Assembly (NCBI GenBank): GCA_014058105.1
Contig: JACGCM010002024.1
Location: 62,001-126,000 of the forward strand
Direction: 5' to 3'
Origin: Kingdonia uniflora
Lineage: Eukaryota > Streptophyta > Magnoliopsida > Ranunculales > Circaeasteraceae
DNA: 64,000 bases
In this document: in pieces, positions 1 to 12,199 of the stretch
Position numbering within the stretch: position 1 is the stretch's first letter
Layout of the letters: every line of letters begins with the position of its first letter
Notes under the pieces: generated by a model
The model's database searches: none
What the model saw: the letters and a program-made list of their open reading frames with translations, nothing else
What the model was told of the DNA's origin: nothing
Position numbers and translations under genes: made by a program

Positions 1-360
1 AGTTAGAAGGAATTCAAGGTTTTGGTGAGGAAGTAATTCTATCTAATTGAGTATTAACAGGAGCGGTAGTTTAAATGACACAATTTCCTCCAAAGGTTTG
101 GGCAATACGTACAACAATTCACTACAAAATTTCATAACCAAGCGTTGGCTTTGGATATTGACGTGGATGAGTACGACATGTTTATGAAGTATACGGGGGG
201 TTTGTCGGTGTCCATTAAAAGAGAATTATAGCTCTTCAATGTGGAGAATATCGAGGATGTTATCGTTAAAGTAATTTCCATTGAAGGCAAGTATTTAAAA
301 AGCGACAAGAAAAACGACAAGAGCAAGTCGGGGTACAAAGCTAATTAAAAGTTTGATCAG

Positions 361-1161
361 AAAGGGGAGTCCAAAGGAGTGGGGTCTTCATTCAAGGAAA
401 CTATCTGTAGTCATTGCAAGGCTAATGGGCACAATTCTGATAGATGTTAGAAACTTCACCCGGAGCTTTAACCGAAGGAGAAGATGGGCAAGAAAGAGAA
501 ATGTGCACTAGGCGCAGCGATTGTAGATCTTCCGGATTTAGATAAGCCAAATTCTAAACTTACTTTAATGTTTAAGCAACCTCTAGCTATCGACGAGTTG
601 AGTCGGGAAGAGCTGTTCTTTGTCAGCATTCAAGTGAAGCAGAGCTTAGTTGAAGTCATTATTGATCCGGGTAGTCAAAAGAATTTAATTTATGAGGTGG
701 TAGTGTAGAAGATGGGTTTGGCTACTGTGGCTCATCCTAAGTCGAATGGTTTGGGCTGGATTCAGAAAGACGCGGAGTTGAAGATCACTAAGCAGTGTAC
801 ATTTAAGTTTGCGATTACTGAGAAGTTTATTGACGAAGTGACATGTGAGGTAGTTCCGTTGGACGTGTGTCAAGTCATCTTGGGTATCCCTTATCTTTGG
901 AACCGAGATGCAACCATTTACCATCGTGCTCGCAAGTATCGTTTGGTGAAGGATGGGACTGAGTTTCATATTAATGCGTGCAAGGAACATATCACTACCA
1001 GTAATTTGGTAACGGCGACTCAAGGGAAGAGGTTGGTTAATGCGAGCGGCAAATTTGTTTTGGTTCTGGTACAACTGGCTCAAGAGGGTCCGTCGGCTAC
1101 AGTATTGTCTACTTTGGCAATGTCTCCTACGCAACAAACCGATATGGGAGAGTTACAATAG
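361..1161 (+). pseudogene. Gag C-terminus and aspartic protease remnant
   Basis: A CCHC zinc knuckle (C-x2-C-x4-H-x4-C) is encoded at 406-447, directly followed by a stop. The next open stretch (484-708) ends in the protease active-site region, where the usual D-[ST]-G-[AS] reads DPGS at about 666-677. After a stop at 706-708 the same frame continues from 712 with the protease body up to 1161. In chromoviruses these parts belong to one gag-pol chain. The stops and the altered active site mark it as dead. Confidence 0.75.
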
Positions 1162-2695
1162 GAGTATGATGACTTGTTTCTCGACATAGAAGGGATGTTG
1201 CGCAAGAGGGATGTGGAGCATAATATTACCTTGGTAAATGGTGAGCCACTACCCAATATTGGGTTATATCGGACTTCTGTTACAAAGTCTGATGAGATTA
1301 AGAAACAAATACATGAACTCCTGGAGCAAGGAGTTATTAATCCGATTTATTCGCCTCGGGGTTCGCGGGTGTTACTGGTGCCGAAGAAGGATGGGTCTTG
1401 GAGGATATGTGTAGATTATCGGGCGTTGAACAAGATCACGGTGAAGAATCGTTATCCGCTTCCACGGATTAATGAGCTTTTAGATGAGTTGCAGGCGGCT
1501 CGAATTTTTACCAAGTTGGATCTTAAATCAGGTTACCATCAAGTTAGAATCTGGGAGGAGGATAATTGAAAGACAGCGTTCAACACCAAACAGGGATTAC
1601 TTGAGTGGTTAGTGATGCCTTTGGGTTATGCAATGCTCCGGCGATGTTTATGCAGCTAATGAATGAGGTACTTTATGCGTTTATTAATGATTTTGTGATT
1701 GTATATTTGGATGATATCTTAATATATAGTCGTACATGGGTGAAGCATCTTGGGCATTTACGCAAAGTGTTGGGCGTGCTGCGATCACAACAGCTTTCTC
1801 TTAACGGGAAGAAGTGCGAGTTTGGCAAACAGGAGCTAGTCTGTTTGGGTTTTATTTTTGGTGGCAGGGAGTTTAAAGTTGATCCAGATAAGGTCTTGGT
1901 CATTACTAATTGGCCTAGACCCAGCACAGTGACGGAAGTGAAGAGTTTTATGGGTTCTTATCAGTACTTACAAAATTTTATTGACATTTTTCTCAAATTG
2001 CCGCACCGTTGCATTCTTTGACGAAGACCGCAGTACAATTTGTGTGGGAAGAGCACCATGAGAAGACTTTTCTGTTATTGAAAAGGAAGATTATATATGT
2101 ACGAGTGTTAGCATTGCCTAATTTGCAGCGGCCTTTTGAGGTCGAGACAGATGCGTCAGACTATGCATTAGGGGTAATCCTTTTGCTGGATGGGAAGCCG
2201 GTTGCTTACCATTCTGAGATATTTACAGGAGCAGTACGCAACTATCCTACCTATGATAAGGAGTTCTACGCATTATATCAATCAGTGAAGCATTGATGGA
2301 TTTACTTATTGGGGAAGGAGGTTGTGGTACATTCTGATCACAAACCGCTATAGTTCTTATCTACGTAGTCTAAGCTTCAGTAAGCTCGCTATATGAAGTG
2401 GATGTCGTACCATCAACAGTTTACCTTATTGATCAAGTATAAGAAAGGAGTGGACAACAAGATGGCTGATATGTTATCTCGACCCTCATTACCAACTATT
2501 TTTGATTTGTTAGTAGCTATGCAGATCCAGCCGATTGTTCCTTCTGAGTACGTTTCAGGGTATGATGACGACAAGGAGCTCAGTGTGATTTACCAGAAGT
2601 TGCTGCAGGGCAAGACTTGTGAGTATGTTCTGAAAGATGGTTTGATTTATAGGGGTAGTCTACTATGTATTCCTGAGGGTGGAGACAATTTGTAG
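1162..2695 (+). pseudogene. Reverse transcriptase and RNase H of the chromovirus
   Basis: RT copies the element RNA into DNA. The fingers/palm start is open at 1174-1569, with RT motifs PKKDGSWR, VDYRALN and TKLDLKSGYHQ. A stop follows, then the palm with GLCNAPA and the catalytic YLDDIL at about 1605-1730. RNase H starts with ETDASDYALG near 2140 and keeps its first Asp; it is interrupted by stops at about 2294 and 2352-2386. The pieces fall in more than one frame, so at least one frameshift as well as stops is present. Confidence 0.85.
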
Positions 2696-3990
2696 TAGAT
2701 TCAAAAGGCACATTGTTCCTGGGTGGCAGGTCATTTCGGGGTTGAGAAGACTCTTTTGAATTTGTGGCATTATTTTATTGGCCGAAGATGTAGGTGGATG
2801 TGGCTCGTGTGGTTCGTTGTTGCGTGCTCTGCAACACATCGAAGCCTTCCAATAGGAAGATAAAACTGTAATTACCATTGCCAGTTCCTAGTCGACCTTG
2901 GGAGAGCATTTCGATAGATTTTATGAGTGGCTTGCCCATGACCAGGTATAAGAATGGCTATTTGTTTATGGTGGTGGATCGATTCAGCAAGATGATTCTT
3001 CTTATTCCATGCCAGAAGACGGTCACAGGGGAAGGAGCAACGCGATTATTTTTCAGAGACGTCTGGAGGTATTTTGGGCTCCCTTCTTCCATTATTTATG
3101 ATAAGGATAACCGCTTTTTGAGGCATTTCTGGAGATCGTTATAGGGGATGATGGATACTAAGTTGAAGGGATGTACCACTTTTCATCCGCAAACTAATGG
3201 GAAAATAGAGATAGTTAATCACACCTTGGTATATTTATTACAGGGATTCCATTCTAAGCATCCTAAGACTTGGGATGAGAGTTTACTGTATCTTTAGTTT
3301 GCGTTCAACTGAGTGATTTATGGATCCACGTTAAAGTCTCCTTTTGAAGTTTGTTTGGGGTACTTGCCGCAAAACCCTTTTAATTTGCGTTTAGTCCTAA
3401 CGACAAGACGGTGTTAGGGAAAGAGGAAGAAGAGTAGGTTAAAGCTCAGTGTTTCATTGAGAAGATCAGCAAGGTTCATGAGGTAGTTGAAGCTCAGTTG
3501 AAGAAGACTCAATCGAAGTATAAGGCTCACCACGACAAGCATATGGTTGAGTATACTTTTCTTGAGGGCGACCTCGTTTGGTTGTATTTGGGTAAGGAAC
3601 AGCTTAAGGGGAAGGTAAGAAGCTTAAACCTATTCGTTATGGTCCCTTTTTGATACTCAGGAAGATTGGTGACAATGCATTCTAGTTGGATTTGCCACCT
3701 TTCGTGAAGATGCATTCGGTGATTAATGTCGAGCATTTGAAGCCGTTTGAGCCGTCTCTTTTGGATGAAGACTCTGAAATCGATACTTGCCTACCGTCAG
3801 TTGATGACTTATGGATGGAAAAAGAAGACCCATTGCCGGAGGATGATATTCTAGAGAGGAAGGTTCATACTACTAGACGGGGTGTTATTAAATCGTTCCA
3901 AGTTGGGAAAAATGGTACACTACCGAGTAAGTCGAAGTGGTACAACAGGGTATTGGGCATCACCGCATTCCTACATCTCCAATTCTAGCT
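2696..3990 (+). pseudogene. Integrase and chromodomain-like tail of the chromovirus
   Basis: The N-terminal zinc-binding part (HCSWVAGHFGVEKT, near 2710) is followed by the integrase core. The core holds the first Asp in SIDFMSG (about 2911), the second in YDKDN (about 3100), and the Glu in GKIEIVN (about 3200). Stops at about 3142, 3298 and 3310 break it. At 3686-3988 the open tail ends in a region resembling a chromodomain (ILERKVHTTRRG onward). In living chromoviruses this domain steers integration to heterochromatin; here the aromatic cage cannot be judged. Confidence 0.78.
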
Positions 3991-4012
3991 TGAGCAGGAG
4001 CTCAAGGCTCCT

Positions 4013-4024
4013 AAAAGAGGGAGC
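4013..4024 (+). other. Candidate polypurine tract
   Basis: A purine run AAAAGAGGGAGC lies just before a TG dinucleotide that could open the 3' LTR. Position and composition fit plus-strand primer use, but this is inferred from one LTR only. Confidence 0.5.
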
Positions 4025-4026
4025 CA

Positions 4027-4724
4027 TGATTCAGGAGGATCTGAAGAAGACACTGAACAATTTTATTCGAACAGAATTATTTTTGTTCGAATACTTGTAT
4101 GCCTGAGGGTTTTATTCGAATAGATTGCTACCTGAGGGTTTTATTCGAATAAGATTTTAGTCCATTCGAATACATTTTATTTTATTCGAACAGAAACAAT
4201 TCTGTTTGAACAGAGGAGCGATTCAACATTTTTCCTTTTGGAGGTGGTTGCATTTTTTAGGGGTATTTTGCCTTGAGATGCGCATTTTTAGTACTTTAAG
4301 TTTCCTAATATATAAATGGGACTTAGGTTATTTCTTTTGTAGGTTAGATCTAGGGAGAAGTTATAAGGAAGAAGCTTAGGGTTTAGAGTTTATTTCATTG
4401 TAATTATTGATTAATACAATTGAATATCTTATTTTTCCCATCCAATTTGGCGTTCTTCGTACTTTTCTACTAACTAGAGCTTCTCAATCGTATTGTGGAT
4501 TAACGAGAACGAAGTATTGACTACGAGAAAATTGATTAAAGATAAGTAACTACGGGATGTGTTTATCGAGTCTATAAGTAATTAACTTCTTATTATTCTT
4601 TCATCATAGTGGATTTTAGTTGTCGAGGATTCGACAACGACCTGTGGGTTTTTCTCCTGAGAAAGGTTTTCCACAGGGTTAATATCATGTGTTATTGTGC
4701 TATTTGATTGATTGCTTGTTGACA
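4027..4724 (+). repeat. 3' LTR of the chromovirus
   Basis: The LTR follows the polypurine tract. It has about six copies of a TTATTCGAA-type motif between 4060 and 4210, a TATAAAT box at 4311-4317, and an apparent transcript leader rich in AG. Near the end is a short stem around CCTGTGG and CCACAGG (about 4640-4678). The start (TG at 4027) and end (CA at 4724) are best guesses because the 5' copy is outside the window. Confidence 0.6.
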
Positions 4725-5159
4725 CTAGATTATAGAATTGAATTGAAATAGGTTAGGGTTTCATTATTGGAAAATTGATTTCAAAGATTATCAACTTAGC
4801 CAATTTGACCTAATTGTTCATAATTGATAATTTCAAATACCTAATAAATTTTAGTAAGTAGGTAAAATCTAGTGAAATCCCCATATATGCTCCTCTCGCT
4901 GTCCCCCCAGTTATCGAAAGCTTCATATATCTAAAAAGTGTGTTTATTCCCCTTTTATAGGACTTCCTTTCTTCCACTTGGCTAGCTTGGATATGTTGGT
5001 CTTTATGTCTGGTCCAAATGATGACGAATCCCTTTCTCCCTCCTTCTCCCCGCATAATCCCTTTATCTTTTATATGTTTTCGTGTATCTTGCCTAGGTAT
5101 GCTTTTCCCCGAGGGCTTGAGCTTAAGTCTCCCCTATCTTGAGCCTCGTCCCTTCTCAT
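4725..5159. other. No gene seen between LTR and Harbinger-1
   Basis: This AT-rich stretch has no convincing ORF. An 81-codon minus-strand ORF at 4810-5055 matches no family I recognise. It is probably the older host sequence into which both flanking elements inserted. Confidence 0.5.
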
Positions 5160-5203
5160 GGCCCGTTTGTTTACTTCGGATATCTTGGATATCCTAGATA
5201 TTC
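5160..5203 (+). repeat. Harbinger-1 left terminal inverted repeat
   Basis: The end sequence GGCCCGTTTGTTTACTTC is followed by the GGATATC words also found, inverted, near 12225-12275. Such GGnCnnGTTTGTTT ends are usual for PIF/Harbinger. Confidence 0.7.
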
Positions 5204-7188
5204 TCTACAAATAGGTGTTTGGATGAGGATAACAACTTAGTAGATATACTAAGTCAATGACTGCCGATTTAAATATCCGAAGACCCCCCCTCGATTTTGA
5301 GATATTCTAAAGCAAATATCTATTATTTTAAAACTACAACTTAAACCATCGTACTCTCCAATTTCTCTGTCTCAGGTCTCTCTTTCTCCACAATTAGAAG
5401 AAATCGAGTGTACAATTGCGGAAGAAGCATCTCTCTCTCACGTCTACAATTGGTAAATTTGCTTCAAGTCTGATTTTTTTGTACTTCAAATTTCTTTATT
5501 TTTAGGTCAATATCTGTAAACTCAAGCATGTAATACTACAATTGGGTTTTAAATCAGAATTGTTTGAAATTGGGTAATTTTGTAGTTGTTGTAGTTTACA
5601 TAAATCCCATGCATTAACATAAATCCTCTTTAAGTTTTGAAGTTTATTTGATGTAGTTCGTACTTGGGAGATTTTATTATAAGATAGCATGTTTAAGAAA
5701 GAGAGATTATAGCAGGAAAAAAAAAGGTTTGAGCTACATTCATGTTGCGCGCAGATTCCAGTCATGCTACCTTGATTACTTCCCTATTGTGAGAAATTTA
5801 TATACCTTGAGCTCTGCAGATAGCACATATATCTAGTACATGCTGACAAGTATTAACACATCTCAAGGTACCCCACTAGTACAACAAAGCCACTTACACT
5901 GTTACACAAAACAAGTGAGTCTACTTCAACTTGGAGAGGAAACCAAGAACGAGCAACACATATTTTCAGACCATAGAGTAGTGTCAGATTTTTAGCAACT
6001 AAAATAGTGCATTCTCTCAAAGGTATAGAAAAACCATGAATACAATTTCCAAACTGATCTTATTAATGATACCTCCAACCCTAAGACCCATTAGTATTTA
6101 ACTTAAAGCCACATGAAGGTCTAAGCCATCTTACACCTCTTACATGTTTAGATTTCCTGCATATTGGGGTAATATGTAAGGCTTGTAAGGTGAGAAATTC
6201 ATTAATAGAGCAGTTCTTAGTCACTTTAAGATTCACGTTCGTATCATTTAAATAAGGAAGGCATTCATATAAACATTATCAAATCTATAAGCATTCCCTG
6301 ACTTCCGGATTTCCCATAAAATTAGGTAAGGGAGAATACCTTGTAAGATACCCTCTTATTAGCTCTAGCCTGCCATTGTTGAAGAATACCTTGAATATGA
6401 TGATTTAAGTAGTACTAGAGTACCCCTTGTTCATTCAAAGAGGAAGGAAGGGTTGAAGAAATTGTGTGCCTTTACTGTTATTATCAGAGGATCAAAGCAA
6501 TGTTTTTTATCTGTTTTCTATCTGTTATTGTGTGCCCCCTGTTCATAATACTTCTTGGTTGATTTTCAGTGCCCCCATCAAAGACAATTTGCTTGGAGTA
6601 ATTTGCCCTACATACAACTTCAGGTATGTTTTCTTTTATAATTTGAGCTCAGTTATTACATTATTTCTTAATTAAACTGCTTGTAATATATTGTTTGAAG
6701 TACAAAATCTTTTTTTTCTTTAGCTAGGCGGTACTGTTTAGATATTTATTACTTGCGACATGATATACGTTTCGAAACGCTAAGAATCACCCTCCTGTAG
6801 AATTAATAGTAAAGTCAATATGTAGGATGGCTACTAGGGAGGAAGAGGAAACAAGTGCAGTCATAATAATAGTATATTTTCTTTATGCGGCCGCAATGAT
6901 TTATAAAAGGAGACCATTACCTAGACAACCTATAGTAAATAGAGACCATGAAATGAGACTTTTAGTACAAAGGATGTATGTAGAAAGTGATAAAAATTGT
7001 CACGAGCAATTGTGCATGAACAGAAATGTGTTTCGAATGTTAGTGAGTCGTTTAAGAAGGCATGACTTATGTGATTCAAGGTTTTTGATGATTGAGGAAC
7101 AATTAGCAATGTTAGCAATATTCCTTCATATTGTGGACACGACCAAAGGAACTTTACTTCGAAATTTATGTTCATACGTTTTGGGGAA

Positions 7189-9797
7189 TGTCACGCCCCA
7201 AAATCCGGTAATCAATAACTTGACCAATTACTAGATCCGAAGCTGTGCAAGTCGGGGAATCCAAAGATTCTACCCCACGAATAGCAATAATCATCAGAGT
7301 AAAGAAATAATAATATAACAATATAACGCGGAAGCAAAAGACATATATATATACATATCAGTCGAAACGTAATACAATATCTCGAATAAAAGCTCAGCGA
7401 CTTATGCTGAGAACACCTACAGAAATTTGAAACTAATGGAAATCTGCAGCGGTAAAATCTATCTCTGAACTGGCTGACCTTGCGGCAGTCCAAGCTACTC
7501 AACCTCTGAAATGGTTAAAATGTGAGAGTGAGCAAACAACGAGCTCACTAATCCAACAGAACTAAATAACCTACTATTAAACCTGTACTGAATATAAAGG
7601 TGGAGATGAATGTAATATAGACACAAGTAATTAAGCAAGTCTAGCAATATAATAAGTGACAACAATGAAATAAAGAGTTAATAAGGAAAGGAGATTAGAG
7701 TTGATAAGAGGATGGAGAATATAGTAGGAATGTGAGAAGAGAATAGAGTAAGGAATATGATAAGAGAATGTGATGATATGATAAGATGCAATGCCATGAC
7801 GTGAAGTGATGACTAGGATAATCTCATACTTATCCTAGGTGCAATGATATGATATGACGCGATGAGCAGGGATATTCCCATAAATATCCCCTAATGCAGA
7901 ATGAATTGTTGTTTAAAAGTATTCACAGTCCTATTATAAAGTTGGTTGATCAACTGCTAACGTCTAATATTTTCTTAAAGAGATCAGTAAAGGGATACAC
8001 TGGTACGATTTGGTTAAGCTCGACCAAGCTAGGATAGTCGCACTTGATCAAAGTGGATTTGGGTGTATCAACCCGCGGAGCAATAGTCCGTATCATTTTA
8101 AGGAATTTCAATCTCACCGTGGAATAAGTTGGGATCTCCATGACTCTGCCTCATACCATTCCACACTCTGGGGTTGTTGAACTAGGTATGATAGTGCCAT
8201 TCCCAATCTTATCGCGTCTTTTAACCCGATCTCACAGACTCCTTGGATCCTGTCGGAGGTCAACCGAAACGGAGTGTTCGTGTATCCAATCTCAATAAGT
8301 TTTGAAAAATGTGTTATAAGTTATAAAGGTGCAACAGGTGCACAAGAAAACAGCACAGTTGCCGCTCACCCGGCAACCCAAACAGGATGGATAGGGACTC
8401 GGTTGCACCGACTATGCATAGCCGACACAACAACCTAACCGTCACTACACCCAACCCAACAATCTCTTAAGGATGGAAGGGTCATTCTTGGGCAAGCCAC
8501 GAGAACGTTAACCCAACCACCACTAACTAAACTCAGGTCCTATTCGAACCAAAAACCAACTCCAGAATACTTAGAACCCCAATCTACATGTTAACACTAT
8601 AACCGAATAATTCATAGGTCAAATTATAGTTAATCACAAAGCATCTCTAAGCTCAATATGACTCTCTAAAACAATACTCAGAAACTAGTATGGAAACTTA
8701 ATAATGCTAGAATAAAACTTGCCTGATAAAAAATCCAAGTCCTGCAGAAAAATCCAACTCGAAAACCCAACCCAAATTCGCGTAACGGCAACGGAACGCC
8801 TAATAATCTCACACCAACAATGAAGAACAACAAACAACCAATCAATTTAAGAAAACAACAACAAAACCCAACCCTAGAAATTAAACCATACGTCGAATCA
8901 AAAGAAATTGACGAAAAGGGAATCGAGAATTACTTACCAATGATAGGAGAGAGAATGAAAGATGATATATATATACGACAAGTCGTTCGAACGATAAAGG
9001 GATCTTGGGCCAAATTCCAGGAGGAATGAATCAACTCGTTCGAACGAAAATGAATCTCGTTCGAACGACAATCTGTCCAAAAGGCAAAATGTCCAGAAGA
9101 TACTTAAAATGTTCAGAAGACACTGAAACTCGTTCGAACGTCAAAGGGCCTCGTTCCAGCGACAATCTGGAAAAACTCCAAAAATGATGTTACTCAGAGG
9201 TCCTCCTGAACTACACACTACACCAAGACCATCAAAAGACTGGAACAACCCAAACAACCATCACAAAGGGTTCCCAAGGTCTAAGCACCACCTCTACCGC
9301 TTAACGGCCACCAGAACTCCTAAAACTCAGAAAAAGAATCTAACGGCTAGAAACTTAGCCGGAAGGAATAAAAATGGATGGAAAGAGTTCGACGACGGTC
9401 TGATAGGCGTTGAGAAATTAGGGGTAGCTAATCCCTATTTCTCCACCCCAGAACGAAAATTGGAATGCCAAAAATGTCCAGAATCGAAAACACTATAACC
9501 CACGCGAAGAAGAGAAGCAGAAAACCCTTTCCGGATATAGAAACCACTCTCCGAACACGCACTACACCAACAAACTAAAACACCTAAACGTCAAAAAACC
9601 AAAACCATCAAACCACCAAAACGCTACCAAAAAGGAATCCAAACCAAACCTGACGCTAAGAATGATATAGATGCATTATGGATAAGAGAATATGCAAATG
9701 TATGATGCAAAGGAGTATATGCGGAAGTTAAAGAATAGAAATATGCAGATTTAGAATATAAAGAGTAATAAATAATAATAAAATATGGGTCATTACA
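7189..9797. mobile_element. Solo LTR (2609 bp) nested in Harbinger-1 nuclease
   Basis: It starts TGTCACGCCCC and ends GGGTCATTACA. These are imperfect inverted ends in the TG...CA form of plant LTRs. The 3' flank reads GAGAA; the 5' flank reads GGGAA, which equals GAGAA with its first A lost when the nuclease frame is considered. No gag or pol sequence lies inside, so it is best explained as an LTR left by recombination between the two LTRs of a full element. The 104-codon ORF at 9184-9498 has no recognisable domain. The strand and family cannot be assigned from the sequence alone. Confidence 0.8.
8983..9162. repeat. Cluster of TCGTTCGAACGA palindromes
   Basis: Perfect 12-bp palindromes lie at 8983-8994, 9036-9047 and 9057-9068. 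A copy lacking its last base is at 9130-9140 and a degenerate copy (TCGTTCCAGCGA) at 9151-9162. They sit in the 3' half of the solo LTR, after TATATATA at about 8965-8974, and could be protein-binding sites. Confidence 0.75.
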
Positions 9798-10900
9798 GAG
9801 AAACTGTTAGTTGATACCTCCATAGTACACTAAATACAATGATTAGTCTAATACAAGGAAGTGTTTAAGCAAGCACGCGCTATTAATTCAACTACAAGCG
9901 ATTCAAGTTATACAAGGAGCTGGCACCATTACTTTGAGGTAAAACTTAACTCCTCTTTAATTTTTATTAATATTGAGTTTTCAAGTATTTTAAAAAAAAT
10001 ACTGTTATGAATTATATAGGATATGGTGGGTGTCATAGATGGAACGTATATCCCCGCACAAGTGCCAGTTGTTGACCAAGCAAGGTATCGAAATTGAAAG
10101 GGTGATATTCATCAAAATGTCTTAATGGCGTGTACATTTAATATGCAACTAACGTATGTTCTCGCGGGATGGAAAGGGTCAGCACATGACAGTAAAGTGT
10201 TGAAGGATGCAGTCACCCGTGTAGGGGACCGATTAATCATTCCCGCTGGTACGTAACGATTTATCGTATTAAATACTATAGATGTAAATTATTTTGAAGA
10301 AAAACCTTTAATTACATATCATACATAGGTCATTCTTATCTTGTCGATGCTGGATTTCAACATGTCCCTGGAATTTTTACCTCATTTCGAGGCACTCGAT
10401 ATCATTTGAATGATACTCGTAGATAATAAATGCAAGAGAATTATATAATTATCGACATTCGTCATTACGCAATGTAATTGAAAGAACATTCAGACTTCTA
10501 AAGAAATGGTTTGCATATTTGAGGACTTCACCATTCTTTAAGACAAAAAAAAATGTTACTTGCATGTTGTGCCTTACACAACTTTATCTTGGAAGTTGAT
10601 CCATTTGACTTATACGAGAATGAAGTTGATCCTGCAGAGGGGGAGGAAGAGCATGATGATGTACCTATAGAAGAAGATATAGTCTTCGAGCATTCACCTC
10701 TGTGGATAGCAAAAAGGGATGCCTTAGCGGAATTAATGTGGCAAGAATACAATCCATGATCTTGTATTAATTTAGCTCGTTAATTATTGGTTAGATTTTA
10801 GGTTTTTAAGGTTTAGTGGACGTTGTTAGTGTACTTTTAATTGACATGTGAACCTACTTCTCAGTAGATTTAATACATTAATAGAAACCTACAGTTAATA

Positions 10901-11890
10901 ATGGCACCAACATCTGGGAGGGTTTATTTGAGATGGTACGAGAAAATGGATACTATCTTTATCAATACATTATTGTAACAAAGGCAATACGGCCAAACAA
11001 TTGTGAGCGGTTGGAGCTTGATGGCATATAACAAAACTTTTTTTAACTTGAAAAGAGAAACGAATCTAGATGTTACTGCTGAGCAATGCAACACTCGGTA
11101 GAAGACATTAAAGGAAAATCACATTCTCGTCAAAAAAGTTGTTGAATCGAGTGGCTTTGGGTGGAATGAAGAAACTCAGTTGGTAACGGCTGAGGAAATG
11201 GTCTGGAAAGAATTTATTGAGGTATATATTTTGGTGATAGAATAATTTCTTTTTTATAATATAAGTTATTACGTTCTTACCCATGTTATTTGTTAGAGAG
11301 ATCCATCGGTGAAGAACTACCGGGATAAAACAATCTCGCATTATCGAGACTTGGACATTTTACTCGGAAAAAATTATACAGCAGATGCAGAAGCTGGCAC
11401 AGGAAATGATGAAACAAACATTCTATAAGAAGGTAATAATATTATTTTATTTTTGGAAATATTTAGTACATACAACTGCGTTTTATAAGTTTGTTATATC
11501 AGGTTTTGAAGTCGATAATGACGGAGTCGAGTCTGTTTATTCCACTATTGACGAGAGAACCTCGAATCGTGCTTCATCTTCAACAACTCCTGTTGCTGTC
11601 TCTGTTCCTTCTACTAGTACTTCGGTTCCTAAAATGAATAGAGTTCGTCGTGACAATTTGGATAGAGATGACGGAGCTATAGAAAAATTAGCGCTTACAG
11701 CTGACAAGGTTGCATGAAATGTGGGACTTGGTTGGGTTGGAAAAAGAGTTGAAGGAAATCCCAACTTTGTCGAAAGACGATCTAATGAATGCCTATTTTA
11801 CTATCGCGACAATGACGGTGCTGCCCGAGGTTTTCTTGTTGTGTCTCAAGATTCAAAGAAGGACTATTTGCTATATGAGATGAAGAATTC
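10901..11890 (+). pseudogene. Harbinger-1 Myb/SANT-like protein
   Basis: PIF/Harbinger elements carry a second protein whose trihelix Myb/SANT domain binds the transposon ends and brings in the nuclease. From ATG 10901 the frame encodes W-containing helix 1 (LRWYEKMDTIFINTLL), then AYNKTFFNLKRE, then the VESSGFGWNEETQLV and WKEFIE block typical of the family. An intron is likely at about 11221-11295, before RDPSVKNYRDK. The Ser/Thr-rich linker is open at about 11505-11717. Past 11720 another frame continues with an acidic/Leu helix of the C-terminus. In-frame stops near 10977 and 11100 make it a pseudogene. Confidence 0.78.
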
Positions 11891-12199
11891 CAGTAGTTTT
11901 ACATTCATTAAAAGTATTTCGTATTAGGTTGAATAAGATGTTCGTACTATTCGTAGGTAGGAATGTAGAACTTTATTGTTCGGATATATTCAAGCTTATT
12001 TCAATATTAGTTGTCTATTTATTGAAAGATTAATAAATGAGTTTTTGGTTGTTTGTTTATTTCAATATTTGAATGTCACATAGTTTATACATTAATAATT
12101 GTTAAAATGAGAGGAGATGTCAAATATATTATTTACAATATTTGATTTGCCAAACATAGAGTTTTAGAATACCTGTTTTTAATATTCAACTACCACACA

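Larger units (their letters stand above)
1..4724 (+). mobile_element. Decayed Ty3/gypsy chromovirus-like retrotransposon, 3' portion
   Basis: Domains appear in Ty3/gypsy order on the plus strand: gag zinc knuckle, protease, reverse transcriptase, RNase H, integrase, then a chromodomain-like tail and one LTR. The 5' LTR and most of gag lie outside the window. Many in-frame stops and frameshifts break the polyprotein (for example after 447, 1569, 2294, 3143), so it cannot act on its own. Order and tail fit the chromovirus clade. The exact LTR end near 4724 is an estimate, because only one LTR copy is visible. Confidence 0.88.
6827..10759 (+). pseudogene. Harbinger-1 nuclease (HARBI1-like DDE), split by a solo LTR
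   Basis: This is the DDE nuclease that cuts and joins the transposon. The N-terminal helical region is open from ATG 6827 to 7188, where the solo LTR begins. Coding resumes at 9798 with the GETVS motif. An intron at 9939-10019 restores YFE/DMVGVIDGT, holding the first catalytic Asp. GSAHDSKVL near 10185 gives the second, and a second intron (10249-10328) joins to the YLVDAGF block. RNVIERTFRLLK near 10470 gives the catalytic Glu. The C-terminus is open at 10553-10759. Stops (about 10097 and 10423) and a frameshift in an A-run near 10545 show it is dead even without the insertion. Confidence 0.88.

Noticed and set aside
4810..5055. 81-codon minus-strand ORF between the chromovirus and Harbinger-1
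   Set aside because: No recognisable domain or gene context.
8983..9162. Heat-shock elements in the solo LTR
   Set aside because: Heat-shock elements need TTC and GAA separated by two bases; here they are adjacent (TTCGAA).
9184..9498. 104-codon ORF in the solo LTR
   Set aside because: Low-complexity translation without domains; LTRs of this size contain such chance ORFs.
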